Assembly: GCF_029626145.1 (NCBI RefSeq)
Contig: NZ_JARUBJ010000002.1
Coordinates: forward strand, 3,011,501 to 3,075,500
Length of the DNA: 64,000 bases
Direction: 5' to 3'
DNA from: Micromonospora sp. WMMD961
GTDB taxonomy: Bacteria > Actinomycetota > Actinomycetes > Mycobacteriales > Micromonosporaceae
A model generated the notes under the pieces. That model was not told where the DNA came from. It worked only from the letters and a program-made list of their open reading frames with translations, and made no database searches. Each line of letters begins with the position of its first letter. Within the stretch, counting starts at the first letter, position 1. Made by a program: the position numbers and the translations under genes. Positions 17,216-25,410 of the stretch are shown here, piece by piece.

Positions 17216-18028
17216 TCACCGCGCGGATCGCGGGGCCACAGCCTGCCCGCGCTTGGCCCGCTGGATCTGGTCGTAGACGTGCGTCCGCAGTTCCGTGAAA
17301 CGGGGCAGAGCGCGGGTCGTGATCTGATCGCGCTCCGGCGGCAGGTCGATCGCGAGGTCCTCCTGGACCCAGGTCGGCGAGGTGGACAATACTAGAACCC
17401 GCTGCCCCAGATACACCGACTCGTCGATGTCGTGGGTGACGAAGACAACCGAGATGGTCCGGCTGGCGTGCAGCTCGCGGACCAGGTCCTCCAGATCGGC
17501 CCGGGTCTGCGCGTCCACCGCCGCGAACGGCTCGTCCATGATCAGCACGTCCGGCTGGTAGGCGATCGCCCGCGCGATCGCCACGCGCTGTTGCATCCCC
17601 CCGGAGAGCTGCCACGGGTGGCTTCGCGCGGCGTGCGCCAGGCCCACCGCCTCCAGGGCATCGGCGACCAGTTTGTTCCGGTCCGCGCGGGGGAGCTTCT
17701 TGTGCCGCAGCGGAAGCTCGACGTTGCCCCGCACCGTCAGCCAGGGGTAGAGGCTGCGACCGTACTCCTGGAAGACGACGGCCATGGCCGGGCTGGGCCC
17801 GGTCACCGGCGAGCCGTCCATCTCGACCACGCCGCTGGTGGGCCGCAGCAGGCCGGCGAGGCACTTCAGGAGGGTGGTCTTGCCGCAGCCGGACGGCCCG
17901 ACGATGCAGACCAGCTCGCCGGCGTCCATCGTGAAGCTGATGTCCCCGATCGCCTCGACGTTCCCCGTCGGCGACTCGTAGACCTTCCGCAGATGCTCCA
18001 CCCGCAGCAGGGCGCTCCGATCAGGCAC
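17216..18028 (-). CDS. ABC importer ATPase (nitrate/sulfonate/taurine class)
   Basis: The 270-aa ATPase has Walker A GPSGCGKTTLLKCLAG (about 40-55), Q-loop FQEYGRSLYPWLTV, signature LSGGMQQRVAIARAIA and Walker B VLIMDEPFAAVD, with the H-loop in VTHDIDES. Sequence and operon partners place it in the SsuB/TauB/NrtD class. GTG start overlapping the upstream permease stop by 8 bp. It is the last gene of the four-gene importer operon. Confidence 0.9.
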   Translation of the reverse strand: MPDRSALLRVEHLRKVYESPTGNVEAIGDISFTMDAGELVCIVGPSGCGKTTLLKCLAGLLRPTSGVVEMDGSPVTGPSPAMAVVFQEYGRSLYPWLTVRGNVELPLRHKKLPRADRNKLVADALEAVGLAHAARSHPWQLSGGMQQRVAIARAIAYQPDVLIMDEPFAAVDAQTRADLEDLVRELHASRTISVVFVTHDIDESVYLGQRVLVLSTSPTWVQEDLAIDLPPERDQITTRALPRFTELRTHVYDQIQRAKRGQAVAPRSAR

Positions 18029-18845
18029 GGTTGACCTCCCTGATTCCGTGGTACCAGCGCAGGACGCGCCGTTCGACGAGACCGAAAGCTACGGCGAGGA
18101 AGACGCCGACGAGACCGAGCAGGAGGATGCCGCTCCACATCTCGGCGATCAGGTAGTTGCGCTGGAAGTAGGCGATCCGGTAGCCGAGGCCGGAGGACGA
18201 GGCGAACATCTCGGAGATGACCATCAGGATCAGCGCGACCGAGAGGGCCTGCCGCACCCCGGCCATGATGCGTGGGCTGGCGGCCGGAAGCACGAGGAAC
18301 CAGAGCCGTTCCCACCAGGAGACCTGGAACGACTCCGCGGTCTCCGTCATGACACTGTCCGTCGCCCGGACACCCTCGATCGTGTTCAACAGGATCGGCC
18401 AGACCGCCCCGGAGACGATCACGACCACCTTCATGGTGTCGGTGATCCCGAGCAGGAGCATGGCCACCGGAATCAGCACCGGTGGCGGGATGGCCCGGAG
18501 GAACTCCAGCAGCGGTTCGAGGAGTTCCCGCAGCCAGTGGGTCAGGCCGATGACGGTGCCGGCGGCGATGCCGAGCACGATCGACGCGGCGACACCGAGG
18601 CCGAGGCGGGCGAGGCTCGGCAGGACGTCCTCGACGAACGCCGGGCCGACCCAGGTCTCCCGGAACGCTTCGGCGATCGTCAACGGGTCGGGGAAGAACT
18701 GACTCCTCGCCCTCGTCGCCACCAGACCCCAGACCACCAGGAGGAGCGTCGGCAGCCCCAGCGTGTAGAGGAGACTCACCGCGATCCGGGTTCCGACCTT
18801 CCGGCTGCGCGGCGCGGTGGCGATCCGGCCGGTGTACGCGGTCAC
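18021..18845 (-). CDS. ABC importer permease 2
   Basis: The 274-aa BPD-type permease has about six transmembrane helices and the EAA loop consensus in DSVMTETAESFQVSWWERL, LPAASPRIMAG. GTG at 18845 overlaps the TGA of the previous permease (GTGA) and has a GAGGAGAGGAGG ribosome site inside that gene. The open frame extends further to 18878 but lacks support. Its relation to the upstream permease suggests a heterodimeric channel. Substrate is unknown, and an aromatic acid is the contextual guess. Confidence 0.9.
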   Translation of the reverse strand: MTAYTGRIATAPRSRKVGTRIAVSLLYTLGLPTLLLVVWGLVATRARSQFFPDPLTIAEAFRETWVGPAFVEDVLPSLARLGLGVAASIVLGIAAGTVIGLTHWLRELLEPLLEFLRAIPPPVLIPVAMLLLGITDTMKVVVIVSGAVWPILLNTIEGVRATDSVMTETAESFQVSWWERLWFLVLPAASPRIMAGVRQALSVALILMVISEMFASSSGLGYRIAYFQRNYLIAEMWSGILLLGLVGVFLAVAFGLVERRVLRWYHGIREVNRA

Positions 18846-19642
18846 CGCGCCTCCTCTCCTCGAATGGACTGGTGCCACGACAGCACCCGACGCTCGACGA
18901 ACCGGAAGACGATGTTCACCATGAGCCCGAGCAGGCCGGTGACCACGACCAGCGCGTACAGGCCGGCGGCGTCTCCGGCGGACCGGGACAGCTCGATCAT
19001 GCGCCCGAGACCGGGGTTGCCGATCACCATCTCCGCGGTGATGGCGAGGATGAGCGCGACCGCCGCCGCGAGTCGCAGGCCCGTCATGAGGTACGGCAGG
19101 GTGGTCGGCAGGACGAGGTGCGACAGCTGCTCCCGCCGGGTCAGACCGAAGCTGCGGGCGGTGTCGCGGGCCACCGCGTCGACGTCGGCGACGCCGTAGA
19201 TCACCTGCACGAACACCTGCCAGAACGACGCATAGATGATGATGACGAGGGCGGCCTGCATCTGGATGCCGAACATCAGCACGGCGAGCGGGATGAGGGC
19301 GACCGACGGGATCGGTCGAAGGAACTCGACAGCCGTGTGGGTGCAGCGCCGTAGGAACGGCACCAACCCGACGACCGTGCCGAGGACGACCGCGGCGATC
19401 GTCGCCACCGTCAGGCCGATCGCCCAGGACGTCATGGTGCTGCCCAGCCGCCGCCAGAACGCGAGGTCGACGAGCTGCTCGAACAGCCGCGCCAGGACGT
19501 CCGTCACGTACGGCAGATACAGCGGGTTGACCAGTCCCAGTGTCGGGAGCAGCTGCCAGACGACGAGGAAACCGGTCAGGCCGACGACGCCCAGCATCGC
19601 CTTGCGTAACGCGCGCCGGCGTCGGGTGGAAAACACGCGCAT
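18842..19642 (-). CDS. ABC importer permease 1
   Basis: The 266-aa BPD-type permease of the SsuC/TauC class has a long first hydrophobic helix (MLGVVGLTGFLVVWQLLPTL) and an EAA-like loop (DAVARDTARSFGLTRREQL, LPTTLPYLMTGLRL). It contains a TTA leucine codon at 19607-19609 (codon 12), unusual for this genome and early enough to limit translation. Separated from the binding-protein gene upstream by 72 bp that hold a GC-rich hairpin, which may lower its expression relative to the binding protein. Confidence 0.9.
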   Translation of the reverse strand: MRVFSTRRRRALRKAMLGVVGLTGFLVVWQLLPTLGLVNPLYLPYVTDVLARLFEQLVDLAFWRRLGSTMTSWAIGLTVATIAAVVLGTVVGLVPFLRRCTHTAVEFLRPIPSVALIPLAVLMFGIQMQAALVIIIYASFWQVFVQVIYGVADVDAVARDTARSFGLTRREQLSHLVLPTTLPYLMTGLRLAAAVALILAITAEMVIGNPGLGRMIELSRSAGDAAGLYALVVVTGLLGLMVNIVFRFVERRVLSWHQSIRGEEAR

Positions 19643-19671
19643 GTCACTCCCGTCGTCAGGCGGGCGGCGAG

Positions 19672-19701
19672 GCCCTCCCCGGTCCGCAGGCAGGGGAGGG
19701 C
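19672..19701 (-). terminator. Intra-operon hairpin (attenuator-like)
   Basis: GCCCTCCCC (19672-19680) and GGGGAGGGC (19693-19701) form a perfect 9-bp stem between the binding-protein gene and the first permease. There is no T-run, so it may be a partial terminator or 3'-end stabiliser that keeps binding protein in excess. Confidence 0.45.
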
Positions 19702-19714
19702 GGGATCGCGCCGG

Positions 19715-20689
19715 CTACTGCTGCTGGATGAGACGGTCGAAGTTCGGTTGCTTGTCGAGCACCTTGTACTTCAGCGCGAGCTCGGCGAGCGTCTGCAGGC
19801 TCGACCGGTCGACCTCCCAACCGAAGGCCGGGAGCCGCACCGAGTCGGCCACCGGCGGGGGCAGCTCCAGGTTGTCCTTGATGGCCTGCCGCAGGGGTGC
19901 CACGTTGGCGGGGTCGTTGGCCCACTGCAACGTATCCTTCATCGCCGCCGTGAAGTCTTCGACCAGCTTGGCGTCCTTCTCCGTGCGTTCCTTCGTGGTG
20001 ATCGTGGTGAGGGTGGCCAGGCCGGGCACCACCGCCTGGTACGGCGCGACGACGAAGGTGTCGCCACGGGCCTTCAGTTGCGTGACGAACGGCTCCGGCA
20101 CCCAGGCGGCATCGATGTTGCCGGACTCGAGTTGGGCCGGGGCGTCCGGGAAGGCGACCTCGACGAACTTGATCGTCTTGGGGTCGCCGCCGTCCTTCTC
20201 GACCGCCGCCATGATGGTCACGTCGCCGGCCGCGCCCAGGCTGTTGACCGCGACCCGCTTGCCCGCGAGGTCGGCCGGCCGCTTGACGCCGGACTTCGCC
20301 GAAGCCACCACGGCGTTGATGTCGTCGCCGTCGGCGTACGAGGAGGCGTAGTTGCCGATGATGACGACGCCGAGGTCGCGCAGGTCGGCCCGGAACGGGC
20401 CGAAGGGCTGGCCGATCGCGAAGTCGATGTCGCCGTTCATCAGCGCGGGAATGGCCTGCGCGCCACCCTGGGCGGGCAGCACCTCGACCTGGAGCCCGCG
20501 TTCGGCGAAGAGGCCCGCCTTGATGCCGCCCCAGAGCGCGGCGGTCTCGGTGATGGGCAGCGCCGCGACCCGGACCTTGCGTAGATCGCCTGAGGTCTGA
20601 TCGGACGGGTTGGACGCGTCGGAGTCGGTACATCCGGTGAGGGCGATCGCGGTGGCGGCGATCAGCCCGAGAACCATGACCTTCTTCAT
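19715..20689 (-). CDS. ABC importer substrate-binding lipoprotein
   Basis: The 324-aa lipoprotein has a lipobox at IALTGC (Cys about 20) and an NMT1/SsuA-like periplasmic-binding fold (VRVAALPITETAALWGGIKA, LFAERGLQVEVLPAQGGAQA, NIDAAWVPEPFVTQL). This family binds sulfonates, nitrate, thiamine precursors or aromatic acids such as phthalate. Given the catabolic genes on both sides, an aromatic acid is the likely ligand. First gene of the importer operon; its promoter region is the A/T-rich gap before pobA. Confidence 0.85.
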   Translation of the reverse strand: MKKVMVLGLIAATAIALTGCTDSDASNPSDQTSGDLRKVRVAALPITETAALWGGIKAGLFAERGLQVEVLPAQGGAQAIPALMNGDIDFAIGQPFGPFRADLRDLGVVIIGNYASSYADGDDINAVVASAKSGVKRPADLAGKRVAVNSLGAAGDVTIMAAVEKDGGDPKTIKFVEVAFPDAPAQLESGNIDAAWVPEPFVTQLKARGDTFVVAPYQAVVPGLATLTTITTKERTEKDAKLVEDFTAAMKDTLQWANDPANVAPLRQAIKDNLELPPPVADSVRLPAFGWEVDRSSLQTLAELALKYKVLDKQPNFDRLIQQQ

Positions 20690-20847
20690 TGACGAGGCCC
20701 TTCCTGGGCGGGGGTGGTGGGTGCGTCGGAAGTCGGCGGATGCCTCGGATCTGCAGGTGGACTACCGCTGCGTGGGGGCGCACGCCGGTGTGTTGGCCAT
20801 GGTCAGTCACCTCGGCATTGAAAGTCAATAATTTCTGACGCCCGTCA

Positions 20848-20863
20848 TGAATAAGTTGAATAA
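20848..20863 (-). promoter_or_regulatory. Tandem TGAATAA repeats in the importer promoter region
   Basis: TGAATAA occurs twice, at 20848-20854 and 20857-20863, inside an A/T-rich island of an otherwise very GC-rich 195-bp gap (20690-20884). On the minus strand it precedes a possible -35 TTGACT. It may be a regulator site or an upstream element of the importer promoter. Confidence 0.35.
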
Positions 20864-20884
20864 TGCTCCGCGGCGCGGCGGCGC

Positions 20885-22057
20885 TCAGACCTCGGGCAGG
20901 CCCACGTAGTTCTCGGACAGGCTCGTGGCGTACGCCTCGGACGTGGCGACGTACCTCAACGTGGCGGTCTGCAACTTCGTCTCGTACGGGTCGTCGCGCT
21001 CCAGCCGGTGCAGCATCGAGGTCATCCACCAGGAGAAGTGCTGGGCCCGCCAGACCCGGCGCAGCGCCGTGGCCGAGTAGCTGTCCAGCAGATCGGTGCG
21101 CCCCCCGTCGTACCAGGCGGCGAAGGCGTCCCCGAGCAGCGCGACGTCGGCGAGGGCCAGGTTCATTCCCTTCGCGCCGGTGGGTGGGACGATGTGCACG
21201 GCGTCCCCGGCCAGGAACAGTCGCTCCCACCGCATCGGCTCCACCACGAAGCTGCGCATCGGCGTGACGGACTTCTCCAGGATCGGCCCCTCGTTGAGCG
21301 ACCAGCCCGGCACCGTCTCCAACCGCGCCCGCAACTCCGTCCAGATCCGCTCGTCCGGCCAGTCGGCGATGTCCTCGTCCGGCGCGACCTGCAGATACAG
21401 CCGGGACAGCTCCGGGGAGCGCATGCTGTAGAGGGCGAAACCCCGTTCGTGGTTGGCGTAGATGAGCTCCCGCACCGCGGGCGGGGCGGCGGCGAGGACC
21501 CCCAACCAGGCGAACGGGTACGCCCGCTCGTAGGTGGTCAGCACCCCGTCGGGCACCGCCGCGCGGCTCACCCCGTGGAACCCGTCGCAGCCCGCGACGA
21601 AGTCGCAGTGCAGCTCCTCGTCCCGCCCGTCGCGTCGAAAGTGGACGACCGGCGCGTCGGTGTCCAGACCGTCCAGGCGTACCACCTCGGCCTCGAAGAG
21701 CACCGAGCCGCCGACGGCGAGCCGGGCGGCGATCAGGTCCTTGACCACCTCCTGTTGGCCGTAGACGGTGATCGCCCGTCCGGTCAGATCGGTCATCGGC
21801 ACCCGGTGCGACTCCCCGGCGAAACGCAGCTCGATGCCCTCGTGCCGCAGCCCTTCCCGTTGCAGCCGCTCGCCGACACCGGCACCGCAGAGCAGGTCGA
21901 CCGAACCCTGTTCGAGGACTCCGGCCCGCAGTCGGTGCTCGACGTGGTCGCGGCTGCGGCTCTCCAGCACCACGGACCCGATCCCGCGCAGGTGCAGCAG
22001 GTGCGACAGCATGAGTCCCGCCGGCCCGGCGCCGACGATGCCGACCTGGGTACGCAT
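20885..22057 (-). CDS. pobA: 4-hydroxybenzoate 3-monooxygenase
   Basis: The 390-aa flavoprotein hydroxylase converts 4-hydroxybenzoate to protocatechuate using NAD(P)H and O2. Visible are the N-terminal FAD motif VGIVGAGPAGLMLSHLLHL, LRAGVLEQGSVDLL with the substrate-side segments typical of PobA, the DG motif in GCDGFHGVSR, and the second FAD motif LFLAGDAVHIVPPTGAKGMN. Length equals the family norm (about 390). ATG at 22057, 14 bp after the aldehyde dehydrogenase gene, so the two form an operon turning an aromatic aldehyde into protocatechuate. It feeds the divergent pca operon. Confidence 0.93.
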   Translation of the reverse strand: MRTQVGIVGAGPAGLMLSHLLHLRGIGSVVLESRSRDHVEHRLRAGVLEQGSVDLLCGAGVGERLQREGLRHEGIELRFAGESHRVPMTDLTGRAITVYGQQEVVKDLIAARLAVGGSVLFEAEVVRLDGLDTDAPVVHFRRDGRDEELHCDFVAGCDGFHGVSRAAVPDGVLTTYERAYPFAWLGVLAAAPPAVRELIYANHERGFALYSMRSPELSRLYLQVAPDEDIADWPDERIWTELRARLETVPGWSLNEGPILEKSVTPMRSFVVEPMRWERLFLAGDAVHIVPPTGAKGMNLALADVALLGDAFAAWYDGGRTDLLDSYSATALRRVWRAQHFSWWMTSMLHRLERDDPYETKLQTATLRYVATSEAYATSLSENYVGLPEV

Positions 22058-22071
22058 CTTCCCTCCCGGTG

Positions 22072-23532
22072 TCAGAACGGGTACCGCGTGATGTCGCCCT
22101 GCACGGTGAGCCACTGGGTCTCGGTGAACGCCTCGACGTTCGCCGCTGCCCCGCCGAACCGCGAGCCGGTGCCCGAGGCACCGACCCCGCCGAACGGCGC
22201 CACCGCCTCGTCGCTGACCGTCTGGTCGTTGATGTGCACGATCCCGCTGGGGATCCGGTCGGCGAGGGCCATCGCCCTCATCACGTCCCGGCCCAGGATG
22301 CCCAGCGACAGGCCGTACTCGGTCTGCCGGGCCAACTCCACCGCCTCCTCCTGGTCGGCGAAGGTGGTCACCGGTGCGACCGGGCCGAAGACCTCCTGGG
22401 CATACGCCGGGGTCGCGGGGGTCACGTCGGCGAGGACCGTCGGCCGGTAGAACAGCCCCTCGTAGGTGCCTCCGGCCGCCAGACGGGCGCCCGCGTCGAC
22501 GCTCGCCGTGACCAGCGCATGGATCTTGTCGCGCTGGCGCTCGTCGATGATCGGCCCGAGCGCCACCTGTTCCTTCGCCGGGTCGCCGACCGGCAGGTGG
22601 TCCGCCTTCTCGGCCAACCGCTCCACGTACCGCTCGGCCAGGCTCTCGTGCACCAGGTGCCGACCGGTGGTCATGCAGATCTGACCCTGGTGCAGGAAGG
22701 AGCCCCAGGCGCCGGCGGAGACGGCGAGGTCCAGGTCGGCGTCGTCGAGCACGATGAGCGCCGAGTTGCCACCGAGTTCGAGGTGCGCCCGCTTGAGGTG
22801 GCGTGCGGCCGCCTCGCCGACCTTGCGGCCGGCCGCCGTCGAACCGGTGAAGCTGACCACCCGCACGTGCGGGTCGGCCACCAGCGCCTCGCCGACGTCG
22901 ACCCCGCCGGGAAGGACGTGCAGCAGGCCGTCGGGCAGGCCGGCCTCCTCGAAGACCCGGGCGATCGAGACACCACCGCAGACCGCCGTGCGCGGATCGG
23001 GCTTGAGCACCACGGCGTTGCCCAGCGCCAGGGCCGGAGCGACGGAACGGGTGGCCAGGATGAGCGGGAAGTTGAACGGCGCGATGACGCCGACGACGCC
23101 GACGGGCAACCGGCGGGCCAGGCTCAGCCGCGGTTGCGCGCTCGGGATGATCTCGCCGAGCGGGTGCGAGGCCAGCGCCGCCGCCTCGTAGCACTCCTGC
23201 GCCGCGGTGTCGGTCTCGACACCGGCCTTGGGTGGGATGGACCCGGACTCCCGCACGATCCAGTCGCCGATCTCGGTGGCGTGCCGTTCGAACAGCTGCC
23301 CGGCCCGGCGCAGCACCGCGGCCCGCTCGGCGTAGCCGGTGGCGGCCCAGGCGCGTTGGGCGGTGGCGGCGCGGGCGCAGGCTCGCGTCACGTCGTCGGA
23401 GTTCGCCACGCCAACCTGGCCGATCTCCTCGCCGGTGGCGGGGGAGCGCACGGACGCCGTGCCGCCGGCCGGCTCCACCCAGCCGCCGCTGTGCACCGTG
23501 CCGTGCCAGGTCGTGGCGTCCAGCAGTGTCAT
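22072..23532 (-). CDS. Aromatic aldehyde (benzaldehyde-type) dehydrogenase
   Basis: The 486-aa NAD(P)-dependent aldehyde dehydrogenase has VIAPFNFPLILATRSVAPAL (cofactor region), the general base in LELGGNSALIVLDDADL, and the nucleophilic cysteine in FLHQGQICMTTGR. It closes with PFGGVGASGTG. The nearest types are benzaldehyde/vanillin dehydrogenases. Because pobA follows at once, 4-hydroxybenzaldehyde or vanillin is the probable substrate. The ATG at 23532 has a GGAGG site; the longer open frame upstream to 23895 runs through the divergent promoter and into the opposite gene and is discarded. Confidence 0.88.
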   Translation of the reverse strand: MTLLDATTWHGTVHSGGWVEPAGGTASVRSPATGEEIGQVGVANSDDVTRACARAATAQRAWAATGYAERAAVLRRAGQLFERHATEIGDWIVRESGSIPPKAGVETDTAAQECYEAAALASHPLGEIIPSAQPRLSLARRLPVGVVGVIAPFNFPLILATRSVAPALALGNAVVLKPDPRTAVCGGVSIARVFEEAGLPDGLLHVLPGGVDVGEALVADPHVRVVSFTGSTAAGRKVGEAAARHLKRAHLELGGNSALIVLDDADLDLAVSAGAWGSFLHQGQICMTTGRHLVHESLAERYVERLAEKADHLPVGDPAKEQVALGPIIDERQRDKIHALVTASVDAGARLAAGGTYEGLFYRPTVLADVTPATPAYAQEVFGPVAPVTTFADQEEAVELARQTEYGLSLGILGRDVMRAMALADRIPSGIVHINDQTVSDEAVAPFGGVGASGTGSRFGGAAANVEAFTETQWLTVQGDITRYPF

Positions 23533-23628
23533 GGCGGTCCTCCTGGGAGCGTGGGGCGGTGGGGTGGTCCCGGGCGTGACCGGGCGTGCCGTGGTTCCGC
23601 TCACGACGACCCGGGGTGTTCGCTTACC

Positions 23629-23640
23629 GAACGGCCGTTC
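23629..23640. promoter_or_regulatory. Palindromic operator candidate
   Basis: GAACGGCCGTTC is a perfect 12-bp palindrome in the aldehyde dehydrogenase/pcaI divergent region. It lies 10 bp downstream of the predicted minus-strand -10, a position that would suit repression of the aldehyde dehydrogenase-pobA operon. Confidence 0.45.
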
Positions 23641-23649
23641 TCTCCATGA

Positions 23650-23678
23650 ACGTTGGCACGTGGTCCGGCTCGCGTCAA
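23650..23678 (-). promoter_or_regulatory. Predicted promoter of the aldehyde dehydrogenase-pobA operon
   Basis: On the minus strand TTGACG (23678-23673) and CAACGT (23655-23650) are 17 bp apart. It points away from the pcaI promoter. Confidence 0.4.
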
Positions 23679-23730
23679 CGCATCGGCCGGCGTGACTTGG
23701 CAGCGCTGGACGGCCCGCACCAACCTGTCG

Positions 23731-23759
23731 TTGACGGAGAGTCTCGCCCGCCGTACGTT
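23731..23759 (+). promoter_or_regulatory. Predicted promoter of the pca operon
   Basis: TTGACG (23731-23736) and TACGTT (23754-23759) are separated by 17 bp, 48 bp before the pcaI ATG. Overlapping the -10, GTTCGAT (23757-23763) resembles the first half of binding sites known for PcaR/PobR-type IclR regulators, so the operon's own IclR protein could act here. Confidence 0.5.
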
Positions 23760-23806
23760 CGATGTGAGTACAGCGGTCCGCATAGCGAACAAGGGCGGGG
23801 AGGCTC

Positions 23807-24625
23807 ATGGCGAAGCTCGTCTCGCTGGCCGAGGGCGTGGCGCACCTGGTCCGCGACGGTGACGTGGTGGCCCTGGAAGGGTTCACCCACCTCATCCCGT
23901 TCGCCGCCGGTCACGAGATCATCCGCCAGGGACGGCGCGATCTGACCCTGGTGCGGATGACACCCGACGTCATCTACGACCAGCTCATCGGCGCGGGTTG
24001 TGCCCGTCGCCTGGTCTTCTCGTGGGGCGGCAACCCGGGCGTGGGGTCGCTGCACCGCTTCCGCGACGCCGTGCAGCACGCCTGGCCGTGCCCGCTGGAG
24101 TTGGAGGAGCACAGCCACGCCGGCATGGCGAACCGCTACGTCGCCGGGGCGTCCGGGCTGCCGTTCGCCGTCCTGCGCGGCTACACCGGCACCGACCTGC
24201 CCGAGCACACCACCAACATCCGTCCCATCACCTGCCCCTTCACCGGCGAGACGCTCACCGCCGTCCCCGCCCTGCGCCCCGACGTGACGGTGGTGCACGC
24301 CCAGCGCGCCGACCGCGACGGCAACGTGCAGATGTGGGGCATCACCGGGGTGCAGAAGGAGGCGGTGCTCGCCGCCGACCGTTCCCTGGTCACCGTCGAG
24401 GAGATCGTGGACGAGTGGGAGCCCGTACCCGGGCAGGTGGTCCTGCCCGGCTGGGCGGTCACCGCGGTGGCCGAGGTGCCCGGTGGAGCACACCCCTCCT
24501 ACGCGCACGGCTACTCGGTCCGGGACAACGACTTCTACCGGGCCTGGGACGCCGTCAGCCGGCACCGCGACACCTTCCGCGCCTGGCTGGACCAGCACGT
24601 GCACCGGGCGGGGGCAGCGGCGTGA
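23807..24625 (+). CDS. pcaI: 3-oxoadipate CoA-transferase, subunit A
   Basis: The 272-aa alpha subunit of a class I CoA-transferase moves CoA from succinyl-CoA to 3-oxoadipate. The N-terminal region holds VRDGDVVALEGFTHLIPFAA, the glycine-containing CoA-binding loop of PcaI-like proteins; the core has LVFSWGGNPGVGSLHRFRDA and the C-terminal half ADRDGNVQMWGITG. Actinobacterial PcaI of this longer type is usual. First gene of an eight-gene operon (pcaIJHGBDC plus regulator) whose members all overlap or abut. The ATG is preceded by GGGGAGG. Confidence 0.9.
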   Translation: MAKLVSLAEGVAHLVRDGDVVALEGFTHLIPFAAGHEIIRQGRRDLTLVRMTPDVIYDQLIGAGCARRLVFSWGGNPGVGSLHRFRDAVQHAWPCPLELEEHSHAGMANRYVAGASGLPFAVLRGYTGTDLPEHTTNIRPITCPFTGETLTAVPALRPDVTVVHAQRADRDGNVQMWGITGVQKEAVLAADRSLVTVEEIVDEWEPVPGQVVLPGWAVTAVAEVPGGAHPSYAHGYSVRDNDFYRAWDAVSRHRDTFRAWLDQHVHRAGAAA

Positions 24626-25410
24626 CCGACGAGACCACGACCACCGGCTGGACCGCGGACGAGATGATGACCGTCGCCGCCGCCCGGCAACTGCGCGACG
24701 GCACGGCCTGCTTCGTCGGGATCGGGTTGCCCAGCACCGCGGCGAACCTCGCCCGCGCGACCCACGCTCCGAACCTGGTGCTCATCTACGAATCGGGCTG
24801 TCTCGGCGCGAAGCCGGGCCGACTCCCGCTGTCCATCGGCGACGGAGTCCTCGCCGACACGGCGGACGCGGTGGTGTCGGTGCCCGAGGTGTTCAACTAC
24901 TGGCTCCAGCCCGGCCGGATCGACGTGGGCTTTCTCGGTGCCGCGCAGCTCGACCGGTACGGCAATATCAACACCACGGTCGTCGGAGGCGACTACCACG
25001 CCCCGAAGGTCCGGCTGCCCGGCGCCGGCGGCGCCCCGGAGATCGCCGCCTCCTGTGGTGAGGTCGTGGTGATCGTCCGGCAGGACCTCCGGACGTTCAC
25101 CGAACGGGTCGACTTCGTCACCTCGGTCGGGTACGGGAACGGCCCGGGCGACCGGGAGCGACTCGGCCTGCGTGGCGGAGGTCCCCGAGTGGTGATCACC
25201 GATCTCGGCGTCCTCGAACCCGATCCGGCCACCTGCGAGCTCACCTTGACCCGCCTGCACCCCGGTGTGACGCGGGAGCAGGCGCGGGCGGCCACCGGTT
25301 GGGACCTCGCCGTCGCCGAGGGGCTGACCACGGGCGATCCGCCGACGGCGCGGGAACTCGCGGTGCTGCGGGCGCTGGAGGCGACGAGGTCCGACGGGAG
25401 ACGACAATGA
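24622..25410 (+). CDS. pcaJ: 3-oxoadipate CoA-transferase, subunit B
   Basis: The 262-aa beta subunit carries the catalytic glutamate segment in LIYESGCLGAKPG, where CoA is carried as a glutamyl thioester in class I transferases. Other conserved parts are FVGIGLPSTAANLAR and DVGFLGAAQLDRYGNINTT. GTG start overlaps the pcaI stop by 4 bp, which implies translational coupling and equal subunit supply. With PcaI it yields 3-oxoadipyl-CoA, which needs a thiolase (PcaF) that I do not find nearby. Confidence 0.9.
   Translation: MTDETTTTGWTADEMMTVAAARQLRDGTACFVGIGLPSTAANLARATHAPNLVLIYESGCLGAKPGRLPLSIGDGVLADTADAVVSVPEVFNYWLQPGRIDVGFLGAAQLDRYGNINTTVVGGDYHAPKVRLPGAGGAPEIAASCGEVVVIVRQDLRTFTERVDFVTSVGYGNGPGDRERLGLRGGGPRVVITDLGVLEPDPATCELTLTRLHPGVTREQARAATGWDLAVAEGLTTGDPPTARELAVLRALEATRSDGRRQ

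Noticed and set aside
20885..23194. Apparent 769-aa fusion of an upstream frame with PobA
   Set aside because: The part before the PobA methionine is a frame shadow of the aldehyde dehydrogenase; PobA alone has the normal length.
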